The notes under the pieces: generated by a model
Database searches by the model: none
What the model was told of the DNA's origin: nothing
The model's input: the letters and a program-made list of their open reading frames with translations, nothing else
Assembly (NCBI GenBank): GCA_023052935.1
Contig: CM041297.1
Coordinates: forward strand, 108,739,563 to 108,803,562
Direction of reading: 5' to 3'
Source: Piezodorus guildinii
Lineage: Eukaryota; Arthropoda; Insecta; Hemiptera; Pentatomidae
Length of the DNA: 64,000 nucleotides
Translations under genes and position numbers: made by a program
Shown: piece by piece, positions 44,666-54,557 of the stretch
Layout of the letters: each line of letters begins with the position of its first letter
Numbering within the stretch: the first letter of the stretch is position 1

Positions 44666-45458
44666 TATCAGACTGACTGACAATCATATTTAAACATATG
44701 GCTCTTGACAATTTAATTAATCAACCAATTGAAAATAATTACGGCTAAGTAAATAGTTGCTGTCATAAATTTCTAACTGACGATTCATATGGAAATAGAC
44801 GTCGTTGAAGGCTAATATTTTAACGAGATAAAAATTCACTTAGATAGGAGTAGATTCGGCACTAAATTTTATCTGTGACTAGGTTCATTTCTACTCCTCT
44901 TCACGGGGAACTTGGCAATTGAGGCCAACTGGCGGACGTGGTTCGCTCTGATTGAGCATGAATACTGCCAAGGGGGAAAAAGAGAGATAGAAAATAAAAT
45001 AAACAAATAGGAACCAAATATTTGTAAGGGTAGACGATTTTTTTTAAATGTATTTATTTTATTATATTTCATAGCACGAAAACAATTTTTTTTTAAATTT
45101 CTAAAATATTTTATATTACTATTACAAAATATTTTAAAAAGGAAATGTTAAATAATACTGATAGATCTGCGGAAGAAACTATTTTGATACAATTGTATCG
45201 CTGAAACATAGAGGGCTCCAAAATTTATTTATTTCATTAAAATCCCCAATACATTAAAGATTTCTAGATCATTAACATAATTATGATTATATATTATATA
45301 AAACATATAATAAACTGTAATAATTATAGTTGATTATAATATTACATTATAACATCATACAAATTTTCAAGAACCCGATCATATTTTGGATATTATGCTA
45401 AAACTGATTTGATAATTTAAGACCGGTTTTCAAATGTTAGTATATATTAATGCTAATA
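44666..45458. other. No gene recognised
   Basis: AT-rich except for a GC-richer patch at about 44890-44985 (GGCGGACGTGGTTCGCTCTG) of unknown origin. Confidence 0.35.
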
Positions 45459-45655
45459 GAGAAAGCGGAGTAGTCTAGTGGATAGAGAACTAGTTATTCT
45501 GTTACTTCAGCTATGGGAAAACCCTAGGGTATGGGGACCCTTTTAGGACACTTAAAGTGGGTAGCCAAAAATGGGGAAAAATCGGGCGGCTAAGCGAGAT
45601 CCAGGCCTTAACACCTTGAACGACCTTATCCGTGAAAAAGTACTAATCAATATAT
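45459..45655 (+). mobile_element. tRNA-derived SINE, family 1 (plus strand, internally deleted)
   Basis: Head GAGAAAGCGGAGTAGTCTAG with an A-box-like TAGTCTAGTGG at 45471-45481. The B-box region is deleted. The body keeps CCCTAGGGTATGGGGACCC and TAAAGTGGGTAGCC. Read against the minus-strand copies at 4838-5119 and 18243-18540, it is the same family in the other orientation. Confidence 0.6.
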
Positions 45656-46116
45656 GTCCTAAATCTAGGAACCTTTATTAGTCAGGTTCATTCAGTACGG
45701 TTTTTTCTAATTCATTTGTTTTTTTTTTAAGGAACATGAAGAATAATTTTAATATTCAATAATAATATTACACATAAATAAATATATATGGGATCATTGC
45801 TATATAAAGAAGGGTCAGCTCAGACTATAGAGATCACTGGATAAAAAGGGCGAATAGGTATAAACTTTTCAAGTGGAAAATTAATTAAAAAAGTTTTATC
45901 GAAATCGGCGGCGGACACACCGTGCACCCGCCTTTAAACTCTTATTTCATATTATTGATTTTACACTTCTTAAGATTATTCCTAAACGATTTTTTATTTA
46001 AATTAAGGAATTATTAAATATTCTTTCCATTTGTAAAGGGATCGCCCTAAAAACAAATAAATAAATATTGTAATATACTTAATAATATTATAATAATTCA
46101 TTGTTGTTAGAAGTAA
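45656..46116. other. No gene recognised
   Basis: AT-rich. Near 46037-46067 the sequence GGGATCGCCCTAAAAAC with AAATAAATAAATA resembles the tail of a LINE 3' UTR. Confidence 0.3.
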
Positions 46117-46973
46117 TCTATATTTATAAAAGAAAGTGCCATTTCACTCGATTTTCTGGTCATCGCAGTTTCTCATAAACGACTATGGTTTTGAAGTTGA
46201 AATTTCTCCTGGAGGTTCGTCCTACCGTCTAGATGTGCAATAAGACTAGGTTTAGGAAAATTCGCCCTCTAAGTGATTTAAAAAAATATATTTTTAAAAC
46301 GTAAAACAAAATTGGTTTTTGAATAACTCAAAAACTATACGCATCCTCAAAAACTACAAGTACTCATTTGAATGACAAGCACATATCTAACCACCTGAAA
46401 ACAAAATCGTCTTAATCTGATCAGTAATAGCATAGATACTTAAATACTTATAACAAATATATTTAGGTATATTTCGTTTCATAGCCACGTTTCATGAGTA
46501 GGTTTCTATCTAATTCATATGTTTCATTATTGCTGTTTTTTTAAAATGATCAATAGGCTGAAAAAGTTTAGGTTTTGAAAGAATAATATTAGTTCTGAAT
46601 ACTAAGAAAAAATGCGAGCTTATTCAGTTGGAAGGGTACACCCCCGAGTGGAGAAAATAAGAATTTATGTTACATAGAAGTTACGATGGTATAGAATGAT
46701 TATGTTTTAAATCAAAATGTCAGTTTTAGATAATCACGGTTATAGATACTTGCTACTGGTTTGTTATTGTAGATTAAACTGAATTAAATCAAATCAACAA
46801 TAATAATTTATTTGTCATACATAGACATAATTAAAAGCTTAACTCATTGCTATCTCAGGTATAATTATAGTGTATAACCTCACCTAACACAGTCATTATA
46901 AAAAACTTTCTTAATTCGCAGCAATTAAAAAAAAAATGAAACAATCGCGTTCAAAGCCGCGAGGTACAGCTAG
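46117..46973 (+). mobile_element. Non-autonomous Helitron (857 bp)
   Basis: Starts TCTATATTTATAAAAG and ends ...GGTACAGCTAG, followed by T. The TC start, CTRR end and insertion between A (46116) and T (46974) are the Helitron hallmarks. A hairpin TCGCG-TTCAAAGC-CGCGA (46945-46962) lies seven bases upstream of CTAG, where Helitrons carry their terminal hairpin. There are no terminal inverted repeats and no TSD, as expected. No Rep/helicase frame is present, so mobility would require an autonomous partner. Confidence 0.72.
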
Positions 46974-47330
46974 TTGTCAATAAATGTACTTAACTTCTAA
47001 ACAAATATCATAAATGTATATCAAATTACCTATACAAAATTAAAAATATTTCCCTGGTAGAAAAAAAATAGGAACAGTAATATATTATAGCACCGTTGCA
47101 AAACTCATGATTTTAACATACTCTTGGTAGAAAATGAAGAGTGAAAAAAAAAAAACACAACAACCTCTAGAAATTGTAGTACTTAATACTTCTTCTTATA
47201 TGATACTTAACTAAACAAAAGTTGTAAAATATTTTTATAAAAAAATTTCTATGAAATAAAAATAACACAAATTACGAGCTGAAATAAAAATGAAATTGGG
47301 AAATGGCAAATCTGTGAATTGACGTTGTTT
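46974..47330. other. No gene recognised
   Basis: AT-rich spacer with A runs. Confidence 0.35.
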
Positions 47331-47560
47331 TTATTTATTTATTTATTTAACGTCACTTTATGCTACTATGCCTAATCGGACGATGCTACAGTGGGAGTCC
47401 TAAATTTTGCCTATCCAGGTTTTATTAGGATAGGGATCTTTAACGAGTACCTGACATCGCACAGGCTCGGGACCCCCTTTTAACGTCCCCTCCGAAGGAC
47501 GGCGTTACTAAGGATTTTTTACTTCCATTAAAAAATCCTAGGACCACGTGCGGATTGACG
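47331..47560 (-). mobile_element. SINE family 2 (minus strand)
   Basis: Reverse-complement counterpart of 63360-63590. The minus strand reads GTGGTCCTAGGATTTTTTAA, GTCCTTCGGAGGGGACGTTA, ATAGGCAAAATTTAGGACTC, ACTGTAGCATCG and GTGACGTTAAATAAATAAAT. The tRNA-like head is missing. The 3' tail is an AAAT tandem. Confidence 0.65.
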
Positions 47561-47870
47561 TTGTTAAATATTAAAAGTTAAATATTGGGTTGTAAAATAA
47601 GCCCGTAGCATTTTGATTATATTATTAGCTGTGATTATAAAATCATGTTTACAAGATAAATAATGTTTACATATTTTAAAAAAAGGTTAGTCACGGTGAT
47701 TTGATGCATCAGCTTCAACCGAAATTCCTTATCTTTAAGTGGTATTTTTCTGGCACAAAAAAGAGGAGAAAATAATTCATTTTCGAAATTTAATGATTTT
47801 TTATTTCCGAAAACAAAAATCCGCTGCATAGATGTTTAGCAAAAATTGCGTATAGCAATATCCATTGCTC
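47561..47870. other. No gene recognised
   Basis: AT-rich; one 64-codon frame without motifs. Confidence 0.3.
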
Positions 47871-48000
47871 GGTTCAGAACCGGAAATTGTGACTTGGAAA
47901 ACGCAAAGGGGTCGTCCTTCAACTGTTAGTGATGAGCAAATTCAAGCAGTGGAAATATTGCAACATGTAATAGACCAAAATGGGTCATAAATAATTGATT
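47871..48000 (+). pseudogene. Possible mariner-like transposase N-terminal (HTH) fragment
   Basis: One frame reads GSEPEIVTWKTQRGRPSTVS followed by DEQIQAVEILQHVIDQNGS and a stop. A basic RGRPS turn followed by a D-E-x-I/V helix is reminiscent of the linker between the two helix-turn-helix subdomains in mariner-type transposases. Only about 40 residues are visible, with no catalytic DDE part, and no terminal repeats were recognised. Confidence 0.25.
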
Positions 48001-48069
48001 AAAATATTTGCAAGAAAATAAAGTTTTTATTGGAATCACACGTAAAAAATCTGGTGCGCGCAACACACG

Positions 48070-48844
48070 ACTTTCACTTACCTCCGTCCGTTATTTATAT
48101 CAATTTAAGAATTTTTAAACAAATTTAGAAACGAAAGGAAATTGTTAACGAATTATTTTCATTGGATTTTAATAGAAACATGTGTTTTATAAAGTAAACT
48201 ATTATATTATCATCTACGACGATCGGTTTGTTTTATCGGCTTTTCATCACTCACTGTTCACTTTAACCATAGTATGTATAAGATAACATTTTTTCTAAAA
48301 TCATTGGAATTCCAACGGTATATTATACATGTATATTACTGTTCTTATGTTCAAACACAAAAAATTATATTTAAAAAATTTGTTTCGGTTTTCTGCTTTA
48401 GTTGGATTTCGTTCAACTTATTTATTTACCTATCAGTAGTAACAAAATAATAAGGTTATTTTTACAGAATCTACAAAATTAAAGGTACTTTAGAATAAGA
48501 AAATTTAAAATATTGGTATTTAAGCCCTGTCAGATTATTTTAATCAGAATGAAACCTACATCACATTAAAGCCCATCCAATTTTACATTGATATAGCGAG
48601 TTTAATCGAAATCGTTAGAGCAGTTTTTGAGAAAAACGTAAATAGGTGCAAAATGCATGGTTTAAAGTGGCTCTTCTGGTAAGCTGATTTGGGTGAAAAA
48701 GTTGCTGTAACATCTCAGGCGTATGGTTGGCTTAAATATGAAATTTCAGTTTCATAGGACTTTTAGTTTTCGCGCTGGTCTCTAAAATGTGTATTTCGTT
48801 GAAAACTGGAATTCGAAAATTTTCATGACCACAATACTTTCCCT

Positions 48845-48890
<46 letters not shown>

Positions 48891-48911
48891 CATACATAGG
48901 TAAGTGAAAGT
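48070..48911 (+). repeat. Long repeat with ACTTTCACTTACCT inverted ends (copy 2)
   Basis: 842 bp between ACTTTCACTTACCT (48070-48083) and AGGTAAGTGAAAGT (48898-48911). It is colinear with 42683-43549, including CCAACGGTATATTATAC, AAAGGTACTTTAGA, CAGAATGAAACCTACAT, TTTAATCGAAATCGTTAGAG and TTTTTGAGAAAAACG. A (TA)n tract at 48849-48889 has expanded inside the right end. The left flank GCGCAACACACG resembles that of copy 1. Confidence 0.78.
48849..48889. repeat. (AT)n microsatellite, ~41 bp
   Basis: Perfect AT dinucleotide run within the right end of the long repeat. Confidence 0.95.
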
Positions 48912-49613
48912 AAAAACACTACGAACCTATTTTACAACCCTATATATGTATATAGAAGGCGTGTTATAACTATGAGAATAATTTGATATGGCGGCGTAGC
49001 CCCTCATGAATGCCTGGCAGTGAATAAATAATTCAAATCCTGTAACTGTAATCATTAGAATGCAGGATTTCTGAAAATGAAAAAGGCAGAAAATGTGTGA
49101 AAACAGAACCTCGAAGCGAAACAGCATTTGGAATCGATTAGCTGACAGGGGACTGCGTCGGCACTGAGGTGGCTGTAAAACATGTCGAGGGTAGGCTGCT
49201 CCAACATTTTACCGTCTCTGGAATGAAGGTTGAACGCGAGAGAAATACAACAGTAGGATGAGAAAATTCCCTCGCACTCGGCTAAAAAAGAGGTTTGGAA
49301 AGGAATTTCATAAGGATAGAAAATATGAATTAAGAAAAAAAATTTCGCCATGCTCATTAGCTATCTCAATTGATCTTGAAAGACTGATAGATTTTGAATG
49401 TTATGGATTGCTTTATTTGGTAGTTTTGTTGATTATATTAACAATTTCAATTAGATTTTAATGCTCCGTTATTAATCCAATCTTTTTACTATCACTCTAT
49501 AGGCATTGTTTAGTATGACATCAAATATGACCATGAAAATCCGCGATTTGTTTATATTATATTGTTAGAGACTATAATAGGTAAAAATAATCAGAAGTTA
49601 GTCGTTGTAAGAA
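48912..49613. other. No gene recognised; moderately GC-rich
   Basis: 48960-49280 is richer in GC than the neighbourhood and has two overlapping motif-free frames. It might be host sequence or an unknown repeat. Confidence 0.3.
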
Positions 49614-49700
49614 TATTTTAATTTAGCCGACGTTTCGGCTCAAGCATGTGAGCCATGTCAATCATTAAATGTTTATGCTTGACATGGCTAACTGATGCCC
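49614..49700 (-). repeat. Hairpin pair with GCCGAAACGTCGGC motif (Penelope-like?)
   Basis: The plus strand carries GGCTCA-AGCATG-TGAGCC and, overlapping it, the 11-bp inverted repeat AGCCATGTCAA (49651-49661) / TTGACATGGCT (49679-49689) with a 17-nt loop. On the minus strand the first hairpin is followed by GAAACGTCGGC, like the terminal motifs at 19190 and 56370. No associated RT is present. Confidence 0.35.
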
Positions 49701-51090
49701 TGATGATTGCTCACATTCACGTTTAAGGACAGACAATAAAGAAACTAAATTAGCAGAGTTACTCAGTCCTTCCACCTACCTTATTCGCTTGAAACATCAC
49801 CAATACATTTCGAGATATTTTCAGATTTAGGACAGCTTTTATAACAAGTTCACGCCGGGGCGAATATCTACGTTTTTTTGCGTGAGTCGGGACTGTCTTA
49901 GCTGCTTACGCTTCGTAGGGCGGGGCGACACTATTGCAAGTTCCAACGTGTTTGATGCAAGATCACGACAGTTCCAGACTTCCTACGTGCTAAATGTGAG
50001 ATTGTAACTAATTAGAATGTTGAAGGTTATATAATATTTAACAAATAAACCCTTGTTCTTATTAATTTCTACAACATATAATGTTGAAAAAAAAACAACT
50101 TACATTTTTAACGACTTATTTAAAAAAAAAAACAAGTGACTCACCTGTGATGCACCTCGCCCCACACGATGGTTAAGCGTGACACACTAGTTGATCACAC
50201 CGCCCCAACGGAACAGTCAAGTATGACCCACCGGTGGGTCTTAAATTTTTTTAAAACAATTCTTAAATTAAAGACGCATTTTTATTTATTGACAGAACAC
50301 TAAACTTTTCAGTTGTGGTAGATAAAAACGTTTTTCTGTAAATTAGCAGTTTAATAAATATACTCACAATAATTTATAAAGCAATATGCTGGTATAACTG
50401 AGAATTTTTTAACAAATCTTTTGAACTACCATTTATCACAACGTGTTTAGGTGACAATCAAGGTAGCTAGCTAACTAGTAAGTATTACTAAATTTACGGG
50501 TTTTCATTACAAATAATTAAAATAAGGGATTAGTAACATCAATGCTGCTAAAATTTCATCTGATAAATCTTGGTAGGATTGAGGCCATTCCAAGAGCAAC
50601 ACATCTAGTTTTATTGAGTTCATTATTTAGCCTCTTATTGCTGATACAATAATTGCTCTAATTTCATAGAAATGTAAGCAAGAGTAGCAAAACACCCATT
50701 ATCCTCTGGAGTACAGGCGGTAAATAAATATATTCAGAAGTAAAGAAGAGACATAATAGTTCAATCTCTCAAAGAATTTTTTTTTTAGAGGATAAAGAAA
50801 GAACGAGCAATGTTTATATTCTTAAATACCAACACTGTTAACTAAGGCCGATGATAAAAAGTTAAATAAATGCTCAATCAATATCAAAATAAAAAAAAAA
50901 CAGATCATGATTTAAGAAACTTGAAATAACTTAATAAAATTATAAAAAATCATGGAAATAAAATAATTAAATCATTCATTTCGCGCATATCAAATATTTT
51001 GTGCATCGATTCCGAAGTAAATAATAAGATTATGGAAAATTCGATAAATAGAAGAATTTATTTATATTAAATACGCACAAACTTGAAAAA

Positions 51091-51092
<2 letters not shown>
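49701..51092. other. No gene recognised
   Basis: Mostly AT-rich. Two GC-rich patches, about 49855-49990 and 50140-50245, have no recognisable coding content or element ends. Confidence 0.3.

Positions 51093-51162
<70 letters not shown>
51093..51162. repeat. (AT)n microsatellite, ~70 bp
   Basis: Perfect AT dinucleotide run. Confidence 0.95.
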
Positions 51163-51164
<2 letters not shown>

Positions 51165-52465
51165 CCATGTATGTTGTGTATAAACAATAGAAGTTTCTTA
51201 CAACTTCCAAAAACTACTGTAAAATGAACTAATATTTCAAAACACAGATAAAACAAACTGTAAAACCATCAAGTAGATGGTTCAAAGTTTTAAGATATTC
51301 AAAATCTGAATAATTTTATGTATTTATTCATTTTCTCTCGGGGACAACTCTAACTTTTGTTTGTTCACCAATGTCGGTTTTGTGATTTTTTTTTTTTTTT
51401 TTTAAACTTTAGGAACTGTCCTAATGAATTCTGGTCATTTGAAATGTCTTGAGTTTTTTTTTTTCTTCTTATTGCATCCTTTAAAATAAGTCATATTTTA
51501 AAAATTCAAAAACTTTGAAAAAAGAATTATTGTTTTAAATAGTAAGTTTATCTACTATATTGGTTAAAAATTAATCTTCTCGAAGGGATCAGACTAATAC
51601 AAACAACAACAACAGAAAAATGACATATAGTGACAGTGTAAAAAACGCTGCATATTATTACACAATGGTTTATTATTTTCAAATAACAATATTATCGTAT
51701 AACTGTTTATATAGCTGGAGTTAGGCAATTAGGTAATATGAAAAGCAATAATTTAAAGGATAATATCATATCAATACTGTTTATTTTAAAACGCTATATC
51801 TCAGCTAGTTGTAAACCAATTTCAATGATTCTTTTTTGATTTGGTCGAAACATTTATTTTCTATTAAATGGCACTAAAACAAATTAGTATTAATTAATTA
51901 ATTAGTTTTTGAAAAATAAACCAAAATCATTTATACAGGACTGGGTAACTATTTACTTTTCTCTTCTTTCGATTTTCGTTCAAATAATTCAAATAAAATT
52001 TCCTGACAGCAGGACATCCTACATTTTATTATCAGTAATAACCAAATTTTCAGGTAATCCCATCTCTTATAAGTTGTGGCTTGACCATTTAAGATGATTT
52101 TTTTAATTTCTTCTTTTTTTTTTTTTTTTTTTTTTTTTTGTTCATCGAAAGTCTTTTGATTTTTCTCGATCTTCAAAAATAACCAATTTTTGTTGAAATT
52201 ACATCTATAATTTGTTACTTGACGTTTTTTTTCTTATCTCTTTTATATAATTATTCGCGATTTTTAGATTAGAAACACCCATAAATGTTTCTCTATCTTC
52301 AAAAATAACTGAGTTATTGAATTAAATTACTTTTAATCGGCAGCCATTTTAAAAATTACCAGTTGATATCCACGTATAGGTATTACGATCATCTTTGTAT
52401 AAACTAGTATTTTTGTGGCGAATTAAAAAAAAAATGGTTCAGTAGTTTCGGACAAATGCTGCGGA
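51163..52465. other. AT-rich sequence; target repeat of the Transib
   Basis: No gene. The right end (about 51780-52465) and 54558-54710 appear to be the two halves of one repeat copy. A similar right half is at 24890-25045. A T27 run lies at 52113-52139. Confidence 0.35.
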
Positions 52466-52470
52466 CGGCG

Positions 52471-52509
52471 CACAGTGGGCCAAATCCCCAATTTAGCTGG
52501 ACAAAAGTC
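52471..52509 (+). repeat. Left Transib TIR / 23-RSS-like site
   Basis: Heptamer CACAGTG at 52471-52477, 23-bp spacer 52478-52500 ending ATTTAGCTGG, and nonamer-like ACAAAAGTC at 52501-52509. Confidence 0.85.
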
Positions 52510-52918
52510 AAAAGTTTGGAATTTCCCAGTGCTTCACTTTTTTATTATTAGTTGGCAAGATCCTAAATACTAACATTTCCCACGATACCGTGTTTACAAA
52601 TAAATAGTAAATGAATGAATCATTTCTGTTCACACAAGTGCCTAATAACCGGCAGTGAGATTATCTTTATTCGATGGTCATTTATTGTGTTCAAGGTGTA
52701 TTTAAAGCAAAGTCTTTTTGCTTTTATTTAACAATGGACATTGCTGAGACAGGTAAGACATTATATTTCCAAAATCGTTATTGAATATACATTGCAATCT
52801 CACCTGTAGAGTTAATTTATTAATTTATTACAAAACAAAAAAATTTTGACATAAAATTTAATTTGCCATCTGCATTTTCTTTGCAATAAGCAAATTTGTG
52901 GACTGCTGAAGCAGAGTT

Positions 52919-53930
52919 CGTTAAGTGATCGGCATATCTCTTGGCCACCGCCTGCGTAGTCGTTGGGGTGGCTGTAAGGATTCGTAGAGCATTTTAATGT
53001 TTCTGTAAGAGGGTTAGTGTTGTATGTTAGTCTTTAGTGGAAGTTATTGTATTGTTCTGTAGCAGTGGCTGAAATAGTCAGAATGTTTAAGTCATTATGT
53101 ATAACGTCTTTTGTTACGTAGAACGGTGCGTTCACTATTTTGCGCAGCACTTTCGACTGAAAAGACTGTATTCTTTGGATACTTGATGGTTTAGCAGAGC
53201 CCCACAGTTCTATCCGGTATGTCCAGATTGGTTTTAGCAAAACTTTGTAAAGAGTTAGTTTGTTGGTTAATGATAATTTAGAGCGTCTGTCAAGTAATCT
53301 AGATAAAAGACCGTATCGTCTGTTGAGTTCTTTGCGTTTTTGTCGAATGTCTCTAGGTCAGTCTTTTGTCCAAGTGAATACCTAAATATCGAATTTCGTC
53401 GGAAGTCGGAATAGGAATATTATTAAAGTTAATGGGAGGAGGTTTATGGTTCAGGGTGAGTACTGCATGAGCACTCTTGGACTCGTTCATCTTTATTTTC
53501 CACGTAGAAGCCCAAGCAGAAATTTCATTAAGGTGATTTTTGAGGGATATTGCCGCTTGTAAAGGATCCTTATGAGAACAAAGAACAGCTGTATCATCAG
53601 CAAAAGTAGCCAAAAGAGTCCCCTTGTGCTGGGGAAGATCTGACATGTAAATGTTAAATAATATTGGTCCTAAAACACTGCCCTGAGGTACACCTGCCTT
53701 AATTTGCTGAATGTCTGAGAGTTCGGTCCCACTTTCACAGAAAAATGTCTATCCGAAAGTTATGAAAGGAATATTAAATAGAACGTAGGTGGAAGTAAAA
53801 TTTTCAGTTTGCAAAGCAATCCTTCGTGCCAAACCTTGTCGAAAGCCTGACTAATGTCAAGGAAAACACCTGGACAATATTTTTTTGACTCTAGTAAATT
53901 TGAAATGAAATCAACTAAACGATGATCCGT
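52919..53930 (-). pseudogene. Jockey RT fragment (core to C-terminus), multiple frameshifts
   Basis: The minus strand reads RLVDFISNLLESKKYCPGVF, DISQAFDKVWHEGLL, a QGSVLGPI-like region near 53660-53690, LLATFADDTAVL (within 53353-53646), IRYLGIHLDKRLT, ILKPIWTYRIELWGSAKPS, FQSKVLRKIVNAPFYVTK, and the C-terminal QRLRRRWPRDM ending at TAA 52920. At least three frame changes are needed. The order matches J1 ORF2 residues from about 570 to the end. Confidence 0.82.
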
Positions 53931-53943
53931 TAAGATTCTTTAC

Positions 53944-54039
53944 CGTTTAGATTCTCTTGAAATATTAATTAAATTTTATAACCAATCATCAGTTCGGCTT
54001 TAAAAAACATCATTCTACTATACAACAATCTCATCGTTC
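53944..54039 (+). pseudogene. Inverted 5' piece of the twin-primed Jockey RT
   Basis: The plus strand encodes RLDSLEILIKFY then, after a frameshift, NHQFGFKKHHSTIQQSHRS. This corresponds to ILPILES...HQFGFRPQHSTVQQG in J3. Confidence 0.82.
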
Positions 54040-54324
54040 AGAGTTAATTTAGCTATTAATAAATATATGCCCTATTCAATAAAGAAAAACTATATAACCC
54101 ACAAGTTACCCCAAGGATTTCTTTGTAGGATTTGTTTCAACGATCCTTCTAGTATTTAAATATTACAAAGAATTTTTGCGTTTAGGGTGATACATAATTT
54201 TTTTCATACACAACACTCCGAATAAGAGTTTTACAATCTAAAATTTCCTAAATGATATAAAATACATTTATTAGCAGGTTTTAGCAACTCCGAGCCATAA
54301 TTAGATTTTTTGTATTATTTTTCC

Positions 54325-54401
54325 CGTATTCTGGGACTTCAAACTTAAAATATAGGGATTTTTTAGAATTTAGCTAATAAATTTCATGTTTGACCATAGT
54401 G
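54325..54401 (-). repeat. Second, internal Transib-like right end
   Basis: On the minus strand from 54401: CACTATGGTCAAAC...ATTAGCTAAATTC, preceded inward by GGGATTTTTTAG-like and GTCCCAGAATACGG sequence. The same order recurs at the outer end (54475-54552). The right end therefore appears tandemly duplicated with a period of about 151 bp. The base after it (CGCTC) is not a copy of CGGCG. Confidence 0.5.
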
Positions 54402-54513
54402 CGCTCGTCGATCGTGTCAAAAATAAATTAGTTTTTATAATTTTTCTTATATTTTAAAAAAATATTTTTTTCCGTAATCTGGGACCCCAAAGGTTAAATA
54501 TAGACAAGTTTCG

Positions 54514-54552
54514 GAATTTTGTCCACCTAAATCGGTCATATTGCCCACTGTG
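54514..54552 (-). repeat. Right Transib TIR / 23-RSS-like site
   Basis: Read on the minus strand from 54552: CACAGTG, a 23-bp spacer ending ATTTAGGTGG, then ACAAAATTC. It pairs with the left TIR with eight or nine mismatches in 39, mostly in the spacer. Confidence 0.85.
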
Positions 54553-54557
54553 CGGCG

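Larger units (their letters stand above)
52820..54039 (-). mobile_element. Jockey fragment with 5' inversion (twin priming), 12-bp TSD
   Basis: Flanked by AGAGTTAATTTA at 52808-52819 and 54040-54051. The 3' part lies on the minus strand (52820-53930) and the adjoining 5' part on the plus strand (53944-54039). The outer end of the inverted piece (SHR) is contiguous in the parent protein with the start of the minus-strand piece (HRLVDFI). This is exactly the outcome of twin priming, a known variant of target-primed reverse transcription. The proteins resemble J1/J4-type Jockey RT. Confidence 0.85.
52471..54552. mobile_element. Transib-like DNA transposon with RSS-type ends and CGGCG TSD
   Basis: The ends are CACAGTGGGC... 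(52471) and ...GCCCACTGTG (54552), flanked by the 5-bp duplication CGGCG (52466-52470 and 54553-54557). A GC-rich 5-bp TSD of the CGNCG type and CAC-start TIRs define the Transib superfamily, whose transposase is related to RAG1. The two TIRs match over about 38 bp. Each has the heptamer CACAGTG, exactly 23 bp, then ACAAAAGTC (left) or ACAAAATTC (right). Without the nested Jockey insertion (52820-54039 plus one TSD copy) the element is about 850 bp and lacks a transposase core, so it is non-autonomous. A small ATGGACATTGCTGAGACAG frame followed by GTAAGA at 52734-52758 could be a relic of a first exon; that is speculative. Confidence 0.85.

Noticed and set aside
51062..51256. Frame of Ile-Tyr repeats (also 59579-59842)
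   Set aside because: Produced by translating an (AT)n microsatellite.
52734..52758. A transposase first exon with splice donor in the Transib
   Set aside because: An ATG with six or seven codons before GTAAGA is too short to support, and no second exon was found. It is mentioned only as a speculation in the element entry.
54095..54130. A possible plus-strand PQGS-like RT motif right of the twin-primed fragment
   Set aside because: LPQGF in one frame lies outside the TSD at 54040-54051 and has no neighbouring RT motifs. It is more likely chance within the Transib interior.
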